A stretch of 37,797 nucleotides of DNA from Cellulophaga baltica (GTDB lineage: Bacteria; Bacteroidota; Bacteroidia; Flavobacteriales; Flavobacteriaceae): contig NZ_JAHKQN010000030.1 in assembly GCF_018861125.1 (NCBI RefSeq), forward strand, positions 1 to 37,797, given 5' to 3'. This document shows positions 17,006-26,825 of this stretch, in pieces. Position 1 is the stretch's first letter. Every line of letters starts with the position of its first letter. A program made the translations under genes and the position numbers. The notes under the pieces were generated by a model, which saw only the letters and a list, made by a program, of their open reading frames with translations, was not told the DNA's origin and did no database searches.

Positions 17006-18418
17006 ATGAAAATTAATAATAAAAATATGCGAGTTCTATATTTCGTACTAATACTATTAATAACAGCATCTTGTAGTGAAGAATATTTAGATGTTGATAG
17101 TAAAGAGGAAATAGCTCAAGAAGATTCAGAGAATGTAACACCTGAAGAAATGGTAAATGGTGTTTACGGTATGCTTACGGAATTTGCTTATGCATTTTCG
17201 TACTTAGGTATAACCGAAATTATTTCAGATAATGCAGATAAAGGGAGTTCGTCTACTGATACAGGTTCTGATAAAGATGTATTAGATGCTTTAACTTTTA
17301 CAAGTAGCGCCGGTTCTTTAATTGAAATGTGGGATAACTGGTATAAATCAATAAACAGAGCGACCAATGCAATTGAATATGCTGAAGATTATGGTTTAAC
17401 AGACGAAGACTATAAAGATAGATTGGTCGGGGAAGCGGAGTTTTTAAGAGCCTTAAATTACTTTTGGTTGGTACGTTCTTTTGGTGCTGTACCCTTACAA
17501 CATATTGATTTGGTTGAAAGACAACCAGTAGCTGATGTGTACGATTTTATTGAAGAAGATTTGCTAGACGCTATCGATAAATTACCACTTAAAAGTGAAT
17601 ATGATTCTGATGATTTAGGGCGTGTGACTAAAGGTGCAGCACAAGCACTTTTAGCTAAGGTGTATTTGTATCAAGAAGATTGGGAGAATGCTTATGATAT
17701 GGCCGATGAGGTTATACTTTCTGCAGAGTATAGTTTACATTCTGATTATGCAGCATTGTGGAGAGCAACTACAGAAAACGGTGTAGAATCAATTTTTGAG
17801 GTACAAGCAAGAGGAGAATCTATAGCACACGGTGTGCAACAATATTCACAAACACAAGGTGCTAGAGGTACTGATGGTTGGGGCTGGGGTTACAATATTC
17901 CGTCTGAAACACTTGTAAATGCTTATGAAGCAGCAGGTGATGAAATTAGAATGAATGCTTCTATTATTTTTGAAGGCGAAACCTTGTGGGATGGCCGTGA
18001 AGTATTTACAGTTGAAAACCCAAGGTATAATGAAAAAGCATATTCTAGTGCTTCTGCTGGTGCCGATGAAAGTGATAAAAACATTAGAATACTTCGTTAT
18101 GCCGAAATATTATTGATAAAAGCTGAAGCAGCTTCATACCTTGGTGAAGATGCTGCAACACCTTTAAATTTGGTAAGAACTAGAGTTGGTTTAGATGCGA
18201 TAAGCAACCCAACTTTAGAACAAATTTGGGAAGAAAGACATTTAGAGTTGGCTATGGAGCACGACCGTTGGTTTGATTTGATTAGAACTGGACAAGCACA
18301 AGAAGCAATGGCGGCTGATGGTAAAACATTTATTGTGGGCAAGCATGAGTTGTTTCCTATACCTTATAATCAATTAGTACAAACTCCATCAATGGAGCAA
18401 AACCCTGGTTGGGAATAA
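17006..18418 (+). CDS. SusD/RagB-type surface glycan-binding lipoprotein
   Basis: The product has 470 residues with a lipoprotein signal ending TASC (Cys23), so it is lipid-anchored on the cell surface. TPR-like helices show FLRALNYFWLVRSFGAVPL, and GRVTKGAAQALLAKVYLYQEDW is the conserved SusD core. The C-terminus has LVRTRVGL, WEERHLELAMEHDRWFDLIR and FPIPYNQL. It caps SusC and delivers glycan. A perfect 19-bp-stem hairpin follows the stop and probably separates high susCD expression from the enzyme genes. Confidence 0.93.
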   Translation: MKINNKNMRVLYFVLILLITASCSEEYLDVDSKEEIAQEDSENVTPEEMVNGVYGMLTEFAYAFSYLGITEIISDNADKGSSSTDTGSDKDVLDALTFTSSAGSLIEMWDNWYKSINRATNAIEYAEDYGLTDEDYKDRLVGEAEFLRALNYFWLVRSFGAVPLQHIDLVERQPVADVYDFIEEDLLDAIDKLPLKSEYDSDDLGRVTKGAAQALLAKVYLYQEDWENAYDMADEVILSAEYSLHSDYAALWRATTENGVESIFEVQARGESIAHGVQQYSQTQGARGTDGWGWGYNIPSETLVNAYEAAGDEIRMNASIIFEGETLWDGREVFTVENPRYNEKAYSSASAGADESDKNIRILRYAEILLIKAEAASYLGEDAATPLNLVRTRVGLDAISNPTLEQIWEERHLELAMEHDRWFDLIRTGQAQEAMAADGKTFIVGKHELFPIPYNQLVQTPSMEQNPGWE

Positions 18419-18422
18419 GTAT

Positions 18423-18463
18423 AAATTTAGGATACACTAACTTAGTTAGTGTATCCTAAATTT
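18423..18463 (+). terminator. 19-bp-stem hairpin between susD and the enzyme genes
   Basis: AAATTTAGGATACACTAAC (18423-18441) pairs perfectly with its complement (18445-18463) around a TTA loop. There is no long T run after it, and the next gene starts 13 bp later. It may be an attenuator or mRNA-stabilising 3' end that keeps susCD transcripts more abundant than enzyme transcripts. Confidence 0.7.
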
Positions 18464-18475
18464 AATTGATAAGTA

Positions 18476-19282
18476 ATGAGAATGTTAGTTACTCAAAAAA
18501 TAATGTTGTTCAATATATTAGTAATATCACTTTTTATTGGCAACGCACAACAAATAGAAAAACCACAAAATTTGTATCAATCAAAAACGCATATAGTTGG
18601 TAATAACACGCTAAAATATAGAATGTTATTACCTAAAGACTTTTCAGAAGATAAGAGCTATCCTTTAGTTTTGGTATTGCATGGTTCTGGGGAGCGAGGT
18701 GATGATAATGAAAAGCAATTATTGCATGGAGGTGATTTATTTTTAAAAGAACAGCTCCGCAATTCATTTCCTGCGATAGTGATTTTTCCGCAATGCCCTG
18801 AAAGTGACTATTGGTCTAAAGTAGTTGTAGACCGGACAAAAAAACCATTCACTTTTGATTTTAAATATAATGAAGGTCCAACAAATGTAATGACATTGGT
18901 TATTGATTTGATGGAAGAAATGGTATATAAACCCTATGTAAAATCCGATCAAGTATATGTGATGGGCTTATCAATGGGTGGTATGGGGACTTTTGAAATT
19001 TTGTATCGAAAACCAAAAATGTTTGCAGCAGGCGTTCCAATTTGTGGCGGTGGTGATGTTACTTCAGTTACACAATATGCAAAATCAGTACCCTTATGGG
19101 TTTTTCATGGTGCTAAAGATAATGTGGTAAATCCAAAATCATCAATCAATATGGTCTCGGCGATACTAAACAATGAGGGTTTTCCAAAATTTACCTTATA
19201 TGACTTTGCAAAACATAATAGTTGGGATGCTGCTTTTTCAGAACCAGAACTTTTGCCATGGATTTTTTCAAAAACTAAATAA
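18476..19282 (+). CDS. Secreted esterase, alpha/beta hydrolase (PHB-depolymerase-like)
   Basis: The product has 268 residues; a signal peptide ends near GNAQQ (about 25). An in-frame ATG 6 bp further on is an equally good start. PLVLVLHGSGERGDD holds the oxyanion region. GLSMGGMG gives nucleophile Ser166, with Asp215 (GAKDNVV) and His247 (KHNSWDAAF) completing the triad. It resembles the COG4099/CE1-like hydrolases found in PULs, which remove acyl decorations from glycans. It lies behind the susD hairpin and 3 bp before the GH3 gene. Confidence 0.83.
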   Translation: MRMLVTQKIMLFNILVISLFIGNAQQIEKPQNLYQSKTHIVGNNTLKYRMLLPKDFSEDKSYPLVLVLHGSGERGDDNEKQLLHGGDLFLKEQLRNSFPAIVIFPQCPESDYWSKVVVDRTKKPFTFDFKYNEGPTNVMTLVIDLMEEMVYKPYVKSDQVYVMGLSMGGMGTFEILYRKPKMFAAGVPICGGGDVTSVTQYAKSVPLWVFHGAKDNVVNPKSSINMVSAILNNEGFPKFTLYDFAKHNSWDAAFSEPELLPWIFSKTK

Positions 19283-19285
19283 AAA

Positions 19286-21637
19286 ATGAATAGAAGAATA
19301 TATATTATATTAAGTGGAGTTGCATTTTTAATATTTACAATCTTTAGTTGTACATCAGAAACTACTAAAAATGTAGCACCCAACATCATAAAAAATGTAG
19401 CTAACGATAAAATAGCTGTGAAAGTAGATTCTGTTTTAGCACTGATGACTATCGATGAAAAAATAGGACAACTTAATTTACCAACTTCTGGAGATATTAC
19501 GACAGGTGTAGCAAAAGGTTCTGATGTTGGTAAACGAATAGAAGAAGGTAAAATAGGTGGTTTGTTTAATATTAAAACCGTTGAAAAAATTAAAGAAGTT
19601 CAAAAAATAGCAGTAGAAAAAAGTAGGCTTGGTATTCCATTAATTTTCGGGATGGATGTTATTCATGGTTACAAAACAACATTTCCGATTCCCTTGGGCT
19701 TATCAAGTTCTTGGGATATGGAAATGATTGAAAAAACAGCGCGTATTGCAGCAATTGAAGCAAGTGCAGATGGTATTAATTGGACTTTTTCTCCAATGGT
19801 AGATATATCAAGAGATCCACGATGGGGTAGAGTATCAGAAGGTAATGGTGAAGACCCATTTTTAGGCAGCGCAATTGCCAAAGCAATGGTGAATGGCTAT
19901 CAAGCAGAAGATTTAACAGCAAACAATACGTTATTAGCATGTGTGAAACATTTTGCACTTTATGGAGCAGTTGAAGCAGGTAGAGACTATAATACTGTTG
20001 ATATGAGCCGCATTAGAATGTATAATGAATACTTAGCGCCGTATAAAGCAGCAGTTGATGCAGGCGTGGGTTCTGTTATGGCATCTTTTAATGAAATTGA
20101 TGGTATTCCTGCAACAGGAAATAAATGGTTGCTTACTGATTTACTTCGTGACGATTGGGGATTCAATGGTTTTATAGTAACCGATTACACAGGCATTTAT
20201 GAAATGATAGATCACGGAATAGGGGATAAGTATGCGGTATCAGAACGTGCATTAAAAGCAGGCGTAGATATGGATATGGCTGGTGATTCTCCATCAATTC
20301 CTGCTGCATTTGCTAAAACATTGAAAGAATCTTATGATAACGGTAAGGTGACAATGGAAGAAATTGATGCTGCAGTAAGAAGAATGTTGACGGCTAAATT
20401 TCAGTTGGGTTTATTTGATGATCCTTATAAATATTGTGACATCAAAAGGGCTAAAACTGAAATTTTTACACCAGAACATAAAGCATACGCACGTAAAGTT
20501 GGTGCAGAATCTGTGGTGTTGTTGAAAAACGAAGCACAATTACTACCAATAAAAAAGTCTGGAACTATAGCTTTAATTGGTCCGTTGGCAAAAGCGGCTA
20601 ATAATATGGCTGGTACATGGAGTGTAGCTACGGATCAAGAAAATTCAACTTCTGTTTTTGATGGTTTAACTGAAGTTGTTGGCGATAAAGCATCACTGTT
20701 ATACGCAAAAGGTAGTAACGTAGATTATGATTTAGCGCTTGAAAATAGAGCAACAATGTTTGGTAAAGACATCCCTAGAGATAACCGAACAGATAAAGAA
20801 CTTTTAGATGAAGCACTACAAATAGCAACTAAATCAGATGTTATAGTTGCTACGCTTGGTGAAACGGCAGAATTTAGTGGAGAAAGTAGTAGTAGAACAG
20901 ATTTAGGAATTCCGCAAGTACAAAAAGATTTGTTGAACGCATTATTGAAAACAGGGAAACCGGTTGTTTTAGTGCTTTTTACAGGTAGACCATTGGTTTT
21001 GGTTGAAGAAAATGAAAATGTACCGGCAATACTTAATGTTTGGTTTCCGGGTAGTGAGGCAGGCTTGGCAATATCAGACGTGTTATTTGGCGATGTTAAT
21101 CCATCAGGGAAATTAACAGCTACGTTCCCAAGAAATGTTGGGCAAGTTCCAATTTTTTACAATCATAAAAATACGGGTAGACCTTTAGGAAATAAAGAAG
21201 GTAAGTTTCAAAAATTTAAAAGTAATTATATTGATGTTCGTAATGAACCTTTATATCCGTTTGGTTACGGATTAAGTTACACAACTTTTAAATACAGTAA
21301 TTTTAAAATAAATAAACCTGAAATAACAATGAATGATACGGTTACTGTTTCTGTAGCGGTAACCAATACGGGAGACTATGACGGAAAAGAAGTGGTCCAA
21401 CTATATATCAGAGATGTTGTGGGTAGTATCACAAGACCAGTAAGAGAGCTGAAAGGTTTTCAAAAAGTAATGATTAAAAAAGGAGCGACAAAAACTGTTA
21501 CTTTTAACTTAAGTGTTGAAGATTTAAAATTCTATAATTCAGATTTAGATTTTGTTGCAGAAGCTGGTGATTTTGAAGTGTTTGTGGGAACAGATTCAAA
21601 TGCCGAATTAAAAGGGGAGTTTTCATTGTCAAAATAA
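19286..21637 (+). CDS. Glycoside hydrolase family 3 (beta-glucosidase/xylosidase-type)
   Basis: The product has 783 residues, the full length for BglX-like GH3. Lipobox is IFSC (Cys22), so it is membrane-anchored. The first domain is a TIM barrel: PLIFGMDVIHGYKTTFPIPL, PRWGRVSEGNGEDP, KHFALYGA, and catalytic nucleophile Asp300 in GFIVTDYTG. The second domain contains ESVVLLKNE and SGESSSRTDLG. A fibronectin-III-like C-terminus includes VTNTGDYDGKEVVQLY. It would release terminal beta-linked sugars from imported oligosaccharides. It sits 6 bp before the GH43 gene. Confidence 0.93.
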   Translation: MNRRIYIILSGVAFLIFTIFSCTSETTKNVAPNIIKNVANDKIAVKVDSVLALMTIDEKIGQLNLPTSGDITTGVAKGSDVGKRIEEGKIGGLFNIKTVEKIKEVQKIAVEKSRLGIPLIFGMDVIHGYKTTFPIPLGLSSSWDMEMIEKTARIAAIEASADGINWTFSPMVDISRDPRWGRVSEGNGEDPFLGSAIAKAMVNGYQAEDLTANNTLLACVKHFALYGAVEAGRDYNTVDMSRIRMYNEYLAPYKAAVDAGVGSVMASFNEIDGIPATGNKWLLTDLLRDDWGFNGFIVTDYTGIYEMIDHGIGDKYAVSERALKAGVDMDMAGDSPSIPAAFAKTLKESYDNGKVTMEEIDAAVRRMLTAKFQLGLFDDPYKYCDIKRAKTEIFTPEHKAYARKVGAESVVLLKNEAQLLPIKKSGTIALIGPLAKAANNMAGTWSVATDQENSTSVFDGLTEVVGDKASLLYAKGSNVDYDLALENRATMFGKDIPRDNRTDKELLDEALQIATKSDVIVATLGETAEFSGESSSRTDLGIPQVQKDLLNALLKTGKPVVLVLFTGRPLVLVEENENVPAILNVWFPGSEAGLAISDVLFGDVNPSGKLTATFPRNVGQVPIFYNHKNTGRPLGNKEGKFQKFKSNYIDVRNEPLYPFGYGLSYTTFKYSNFKINKPEITMNDTVTVSVAVTNTGDYDGKEVVQLYIRDVVGSITRPVRELKGFQKVMIKKGATKTVTFNLSVEDLKFYNSDLDFVAEAGDFEVFVGTDSNAELKGEFSLSK

Positions 21638-21643
21638 AATAAC

Positions 21644-23491
21644 ATGAAAAAAGGCGTAATAGTTTTATTGATACTTCTGGTTTGTTCTTGTCAGTATAAA
21701 CCAGAAGAAAAAAACACTAATACTACTGATGTTTCTATTGAAAATACCAATAGAACTGATTCCGAAACTTACATTAACCCTTTAGATATTGATTATACCT
21801 ACATGGTGTATAATTCAACTAATAATATATCATACCGTTCAGGAGCAGATCCGGCAGTAATAGAGTTTAAAAGGGAATATTACATGTTTGTTACACGTTC
21901 TTTTGGGTATTGGCATTCTACTGATTTGGTCAATTGGAAATTTATTACGCCTCAACAATGGTTTTTTGAAGGTAGTAACGCACCCACGGCATTTAATTAT
22001 AAAGATTCTCTAGTTTATTTTGCAGGTAATCCTGCGGGTTACGGTAGTATTCTTTATTCTGATGATTTAAAAAATGGAAAATGGAAACCAACAGCTTCTA
22101 TTTCAACAGATATTCAAGATTCAGAATTGTTTATTGATGATGATGGCAAGTCGTATTTGTATTGGGGATCTTCAAATATTTACCCAATTAAAGTAAAAAC
22201 ACTAAATAAAAATGATCGTTTTTTAGAAACAGGTGTTAAAAAAGAGCTTATTAATTTAGAAGAAGAAAAACACGGATGGGAACGTTTTGGAGAAAACAAC
22301 TTTCATCCCACGTTAAAAGAAGGTTATATGGAAGGCGCTTCCATGACTAAACACGATGGAAAATATTATTTACAATATGCAGCTCCCGGAACACAATTTA
22401 ATGTGTATGCCGATGGTGCGTATGTAAGCGACTCACCTCTAGGTCCGTTTACGTATATGAAAAATAACCCCATGAGTTTTAAACCTGGCGGATTTGCAAA
22501 CGGAGCAGGGCATGGTGTAACAGTAAAACAAACCAACGGCCAATACTGGCATTTTGCGACAATGGCATTAGCATCTAACTCGCAGTGGGAACGCCGTTTA
22601 TGTATGTTTCCTACTTATTTTGATGATGACGGTTTAATGTATACCAACACAGCGTATGGCGATTATCCGCGTTTTGCACCAAGCCACCCTACAAAAGCGG
22701 GACAACATAATGGGTGGATGTTGCTATCGTACAAAGGTGATGTGACCGTTTCATCTTCATTAAAACAAGTTGAAAAGTTTACCTCAAATGATGATCAAGT
22801 TAAGATTACCGAATTGCCATTGGAGAAGAATGCTAATGGCCAAATATTAGCTAAAGTTTTAACTGATGAAAACCCTAAAACATTTTGGGTTGCAAAAGCT
22901 AATAATGGCGAACAATCTATTCAAATTGAAATGCAACAGTTAGGAAATATTCATGCCATTCAGTTGAATTTTCATGATTATGAATCGGGCATTTATACGC
23001 GTACAGAAGGATTAAAACATCAATTCACTATTGATGTATCAGAAGATGGTAGTACATGGAATACAGTTGTAGATAAAAGTAAGAGTAATAAAGATACACC
23101 TAACGCTTATATTGTGTTAGACAAACCTGTAAAAGCAAAGTTTGTACGTTATAATAATATAAAAGTTCCAGGTGCAAATTTTGCAATGTCTGAATTTCGA
23201 ATATTTGGTATGGGCTTAGGAGAAAAACCAAAACCAGTTTCAGGTTTTAATATAAATAGAGAAAAAGATCGTAGAAATGTGTCTTTTACATGGAATGCGG
23301 TAGAAGGAGCGCAAGGGTATAATATACGCTGGGGAATAGCAAAAGATAAGTTATACCAATCATGGCAAATTTATGATAAGAATGAGCATTTTATGCGTTG
23401 TTTAGATCGTGATACGCCGTATTATTTTGCTATTGAAGCTTTTAATGAAAACGGAATTTCTGAAATTTCTGAAATTTTTTATGAGGAATAA
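21644..23491 (+). CDS. Glycoside hydrolase family 43 with F5/8C and fibronectin-III domains
   Basis: The product has 615 residues with a lipoprotein-type signal (LLVCSC, Cys16). The five-blade propeller shows GADPAVIEF (Asp69, general base), IQDSELFIDDDG (Asp159, pKa modulator) and GYMEGASMTKHDGKYYL (Glu230, acid). A discoidin-like carbohydrate-binding domain spans about 385-525 (ENPKTFWVAK, KFVRYNNIKVPG, EFRIFG) and an Fn3 domain about 530-615 (VSFTWNAVEGAQGYNIRWG). GH43 enzymes act on arabinose- or xylose-type or beta-galactose linkages; the subfamily cannot be fixed by eye. It is the last gene of the PUL operon. Confidence 0.88.
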   Translation: MKKGVIVLLILLVCSCQYKPEEKNTNTTDVSIENTNRTDSETYINPLDIDYTYMVYNSTNNISYRSGADPAVIEFKREYYMFVTRSFGYWHSTDLVNWKFITPQQWFFEGSNAPTAFNYKDSLVYFAGNPAGYGSILYSDDLKNGKWKPTASISTDIQDSELFIDDDGKSYLYWGSSNIYPIKVKTLNKNDRFLETGVKKELINLEEEKHGWERFGENNFHPTLKEGYMEGASMTKHDGKYYLQYAAPGTQFNVYADGAYVSDSPLGPFTYMKNNPMSFKPGGFANGAGHGVTVKQTNGQYWHFATMALASNSQWERRLCMFPTYFDDDGLMYTNTAYGDYPRFAPSHPTKAGQHNGWMLLSYKGDVTVSSSLKQVEKFTSNDDQVKITELPLEKNANGQILAKVLTDENPKTFWVAKANNGEQSIQIEMQQLGNIHAIQLNFHDYESGIYTRTEGLKHQFTIDVSEDGSTWNTVVDKSKSNKDTPNAYIVLDKPVKAKFVRYNNIKVPGANFAMSEFRIFGMGLGEKPKPVSGFNINREKDRRNVSFTWNAVEGAQGYNIRWGIAKDKLYQSWQIYDKNEHFMRCLDRDTPYYFAIEAFNENGISEISEIFYEE

Positions 23492-23848
23492 CAACTCAAT
23501 TAAGAAAAACAGTCTGCAAAAATATATTTTATTAAAAAAAATAACAAAACATTACCATTTCAGGTAATCTCAATTTAAAATTTATCTTCTTTAAAACAAG
23601 CTTAAATTCTAATTAAAAGTTAAATTTTAAGTTTCTTACCCTATAAACATTGACTTGTAAGAATAAATAAAAAACATACATAGTAAACTATGATTTCTGT
23701 CATGTTTTTTAATTGCAATTAAAAATAATTTTGAGTAACCAATCTACCTTTTAGTGATCATATAGGTCTCATTTTTATAAGGTTAAGGCAAATATGTGAA
23801 GCTTAAAAAGTAGTCTGTATTAAATAATACTTTTTAATTTTTTTCATC
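23492..23848. other. Gap between the PUL and the pnt operon
   Basis: A 357-bp AT-rich gap. A small hairpin ATTACC/GGTAAT lies at 23551-23568. A composite hairpin spans 23669-23710: AAAAAACAT pairs with ATGTTTTTT, with CATAG/CTATG nested inside, and it ends in T. The latter could terminate the PUL. I see no gene. Confidence 0.4.
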
Positions 23849-24979
23849 ATGATTATAGGAGTTGTAAAAGAACCGGATAAAGAAGATCGTGTATCTCTTC
23901 TTTCCGATGAAGTCAAAAAGCTAACAACCCAAGATATTCAAGTTTGGGTAGAAAAAGGAGCAGGAGAAAAAGCATTTTGTTTAGATGATGCTTACAAAAA
24001 AGCAGGAGCAATCTTAAAAACCAGGAAAGAGCTATTAATAAATGCCGATATATTAATAAGCATTCATCGAATAGAATTGCCTAAAGATTTAAAAAGTAAA
24101 GTTCTTATTGGTATATACCAACCTTTGTATGATGTTTCACAAATAGAAAATTTAGCCATTGATGGTCATGTTGTTTTTAGCATGGATATGCTTCCGAGAA
24201 CTACGCGTGCTCAGTCTATGGATGTATTAAGTTCGCAATCTAATGTAGCCGGTTACGGTGCATTTATTTTAGCAGCATCTAATTACCCTCGTTATGTTCC
24301 TATGTTAATGACAGCAGCAGGTAGTATAAAACCAGCTACATTATTAGTTTTAGGCGCAGGTGTTGCAGGCCTACAGGCAATAGCTACAGGTCACCGTTTA
24401 GGGGCCGTTGTACAAGCTTTTGATACAAGGCCTGCGGTAAAAGAAGAAGTTGAAAGTTTGGGTGCTAAATTTATAGAAGTTGAAGGCGCTCAAGATGCTT
24501 CAAAAGCAAAAGGGTATGCAGTTGAACAAACGGAGGCATTTAAAGAAAAACAAAAAGCAAAAATAGCATCATGCATTCAAAAAGCAGATATTGTTATTAC
24601 TACAGCTCAAATTTTTGGAAGTAAAGCTCCCATACTTGTAACTAAGGAAATGATTGAAACTATGGAGCCAGGCTCTGTAATTGTAGATTTAGCAGCTTCA
24701 ACGGGTGGAAATACGGCTTTGACTAAAGATGCAACAAAAATTATTACACCTACCAACCAAGTAACTATTATCGGAGATTCAAATATACCTTCAAAATTCC
24801 CGTATGATTCTTCAAAATTATATGGTAGAAATATTACTAATTTTTTAAAGCTGATAACTACGGATAAAGGAGATTTAAATCTTGATTTTTCAGATGAATT
24901 AGTATCAGGTACTTGCATTACCAAAGATGGTAAAATAGTTAATGAAAGAGTAAGTAAGCTTTTGGAAGTAACAGTTTAG
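23849..24979 (+). CDS. pntAA: NAD(P) transhydrogenase subunit alpha part 1 (PntAA)
   Basis: The product has 376 residues, the length of the soluble NAD(H)-binding domain I in three-subunit transhydrogenases of the Rhodospirillum type. The N-terminus MIIGVVKEPDKEDRVSL is the alanine-dehydrogenase/PNT signature. The dinucleotide fold shows LVLGAGVAGLQAIATGHRLG and AFDTRP. It exchanges hydride between NADH and NADP at the membrane, driven by proton entry. It is co-transcribed with pntAB (20 bp) and pntB (12 bp). Confidence 0.93.
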   Translation: MIIGVVKEPDKEDRVSLLSDEVKKLTTQDIQVWVEKGAGEKAFCLDDAYKKAGAILKTRKELLINADILISIHRIELPKDLKSKVLIGIYQPLYDVSQIENLAIDGHVVFSMDMLPRTTRAQSMDVLSSQSNVAGYGAFILAASNYPRYVPMLMTAAGSIKPATLLVLGAGVAGLQAIATGHRLGAVVQAFDTRPAVKEEVESLGAKFIEVEGAQDASKAKGYAVEQTEAFKEKQKAKIASCIQKADIVITTAQIFGSKAPILVTKEMIETMEPGSVIVDLAASTGGNTALTKDATKIITPTNQVTIIGDSNIPSKFPYDSSKLYGRNITNFLKLITTDKGDLNLDFSDELVSGTCITKDGKIVNERVSKLLEVTV

Positions 24980-24999
24980 GAACTATAAAATAAAATATC

Positions 25000-25326
25000 A
25001 TGCAAGATTTTTTTCAATTTATAACGGATAATGAACAAATGATTTACCTCATAATACTAATGATGTTTTTAGGTGTTGAAGTAATATCACAAGTACCATC
25101 TATACTCCATACACCTTTAATGAGTGGAGCAAATGCAATACATGGTGTTATTGTAATTGGAGCAATAATAGTGATGGGAGAATCTGATGCTAATAATTAT
25201 TTAGCAATGTCAATTGGTTTCATAGCAGTAATTGTAGGAACTTTAAACGTAGTGGGAGGTTTTGTTGTAACAGATAAGATGCTTGGTATGTTTAAATCAG
25301 ATAAAAAAAATAATAGTAATAACTAA
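25000..25326 (+). CDS. pntAB: NAD(P) transhydrogenase subunit alpha part 2 (PntAB)
   Basis: The product has 108 residues and three membrane helices: about 15-36, 45-64 and 70-93. SQVPSILHTPLMSGANAIHG is the hallmark of the membrane part of PntA. It forms the proton channel with PntB. Its position between the other two subunit genes confirms the call. Confidence 0.92.
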   Translation: MQDFFQFITDNEQMIYLIILMMFLGVEVISQVPSILHTPLMSGANAIHGVIVIGAIIVMGESDANNYLAMSIGFIAVIVGTLNVVGGFVVTDKMLGMFKSDKKNNSNN

Positions 25327-25338
25327 AAATTTAAAAAG

Positions 25339-26748
25339 ATGCTTAGTACTTCATTATTACTTATATGTTACCTAGTAGGTTCAGTAGCCTTTATTCTAGG
25401 TTTAAAAATGCTCTCTTCACCAAAAACTGCCTTAAATGGTAATCGGTTAGCAGCAGTTGGTATGCTTATAGCTATTGGCGGAACATTCTTATTTTATAGA
25501 AATTCAAATGGGGAACCTTTAGGTAACCTTATATACATATTTATTGCCATTGCAATAGGGGCAACGATAGGCACACTTGGGGCTAAAAAAGTAAAAATGA
25601 CAGCCATGCCTCAATTGGTAAGTTTGTTTAACGGTGCAGGTGGGTTGTGCGCAAGTTTAATTTCAATTGTTGAATTTAACCGTATAATATCATCAAACAC
25701 AATAAACCAGATTTCAACAGGCTTTTTATTAATTCTTATAGCAGATTTGTTAATTGGTAGTGTTTCTTTTTCAGGGAGTATGATTGCTTTTGCGAAATTA
25801 AACGGAAACATAAAAAAAGTCACTTCTTTTACAGGGCAACAGTTTATAAATTTTGGAATATTAATACTTATAATATTTCTAGCAGTATTAGTAGTAAATG
25901 GTAGTGTTAATACATCACTTTACTTTTACGCTATTTTTAGTTTAGCCTTGGTTTACGGAGTGTTATTTGTAGTACCTATTGGCGGTGCAGATATGCCAGT
26001 AGTAATATCATTACTAAACTCTTTTACCGGAATAGCTACAGCTTTTGCTGGTTTTCTATATAGTAACCAAGCAATGATGACTGGTGGTATACTCGTAGGT
26101 TCAGCAGGTACCATATTAACTCTTGTTATGTGCCGTGCAATGAATAGATCGTTAAGTAAAGTTTTACTGGGTTCTTTTGGGGCAAAAAAAACTGCTACTG
26201 GCGAAAGTGCTGAACGTGATTACAAAGAAATTTCGGTGTCTGATACAGCAATGATTATGAATTATGCACATAAAGTGATGATAGTTCCTGGTTATGGCTT
26301 AGCAGTAGCACAGGCACAACATGCTTGTCATGATTTAGATAAGATACTTACTGATAAGGGAATTGAGGTTAGTTATGCTATTCACCCAGTTGCAGGTCGT
26401 ATGCCAGGTCATATGAATGTTTTGTTAGCAGAGGCAAATGTACCCTATGACGAATTAGAAGAAATGGAACCTTCAAATGATGAATTCCCTCATACTGATG
26501 TTGTATTAGTACTTGGTGCAAATGATGTCGTAAACCCTGCAGCAGAAAATGATCCGGCAAGTCCAATTTACGGCATGCAAATATTAGAAGTTGATAAAGC
26601 AAAGCAAGTAATTGTAAATAAACGTACCATGCACCCTGGCTATGCAGGTATTTCAAACGCTTTGTTTTACGAAGACAATACTTCTATGCTTTTCGGAGAT
26701 GCAAAAAACGTATTAGAACAAATAATAACAGAAATCAAATCAATGTAA
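25339..26748 (+). CDS. pntB: NAD(P) transhydrogenase subunit beta (PntB)
   Basis: The product has 469 residues: about eight membrane helices over the first 265, including PQLVSLFNGAGGL, GGADMPVVISLLNSFTGIA and GSAGTILT, then the soluble NADP(H)-binding domain III. That domain shows VPGYGLAVAQAQHA, HPVAGRMPGHMNVLLAEA, LVLGANDVVNP and NKRTMHPGYAG. Together with PntAA and PntAB it supplies NADPH from NADH using proton motive force. The two dehydrogenases that follow are a plausible redox context. Confidence 0.94.
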   Translation: MLSTSLLLICYLVGSVAFILGLKMLSSPKTALNGNRLAAVGMLIAIGGTFLFYRNSNGEPLGNLIYIFIAIAIGATIGTLGAKKVKMTAMPQLVSLFNGAGGLCASLISIVEFNRIISSNTINQISTGFLLILIADLLIGSVSFSGSMIAFAKLNGNIKKVTSFTGQQFINFGILILIIFLAVLVVNGSVNTSLYFYAIFSLALVYGVLFVVPIGGADMPVVISLLNSFTGIATAFAGFLYSNQAMMTGGILVGSAGTILTLVMCRAMNRSLSKVLLGSFGAKKTATGESAERDYKEISVSDTAMIMNYAHKVMIVPGYGLAVAQAQHACHDLDKILTDKGIEVSYAIHPVAGRMPGHMNVLLAEANVPYDELEEMEPSNDEFPHTDVVLVLGANDVVNPAAENDPASPIYGMQILEVDKAKQVIVNKRTMHPGYAGISNALFYEDNTSMLFGDAKNVLEQIITEIKSM

Positions 26749-26825
26749 AACTCTAATAAACAATATTAAGATCAATTTTATCATAAAATAAAAAATCACT
26801 GATTATTAATTAAAAAATAGATATC

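Noticed and set aside
26775-26789. ATTTTAT-C-ATAAAAT palindrome between pntB and the aldehyde dehydrogenase gene
   Set aside because: All A/T and short in AT-rich DNA. It is expected by chance and has no T tail to act as a terminator.
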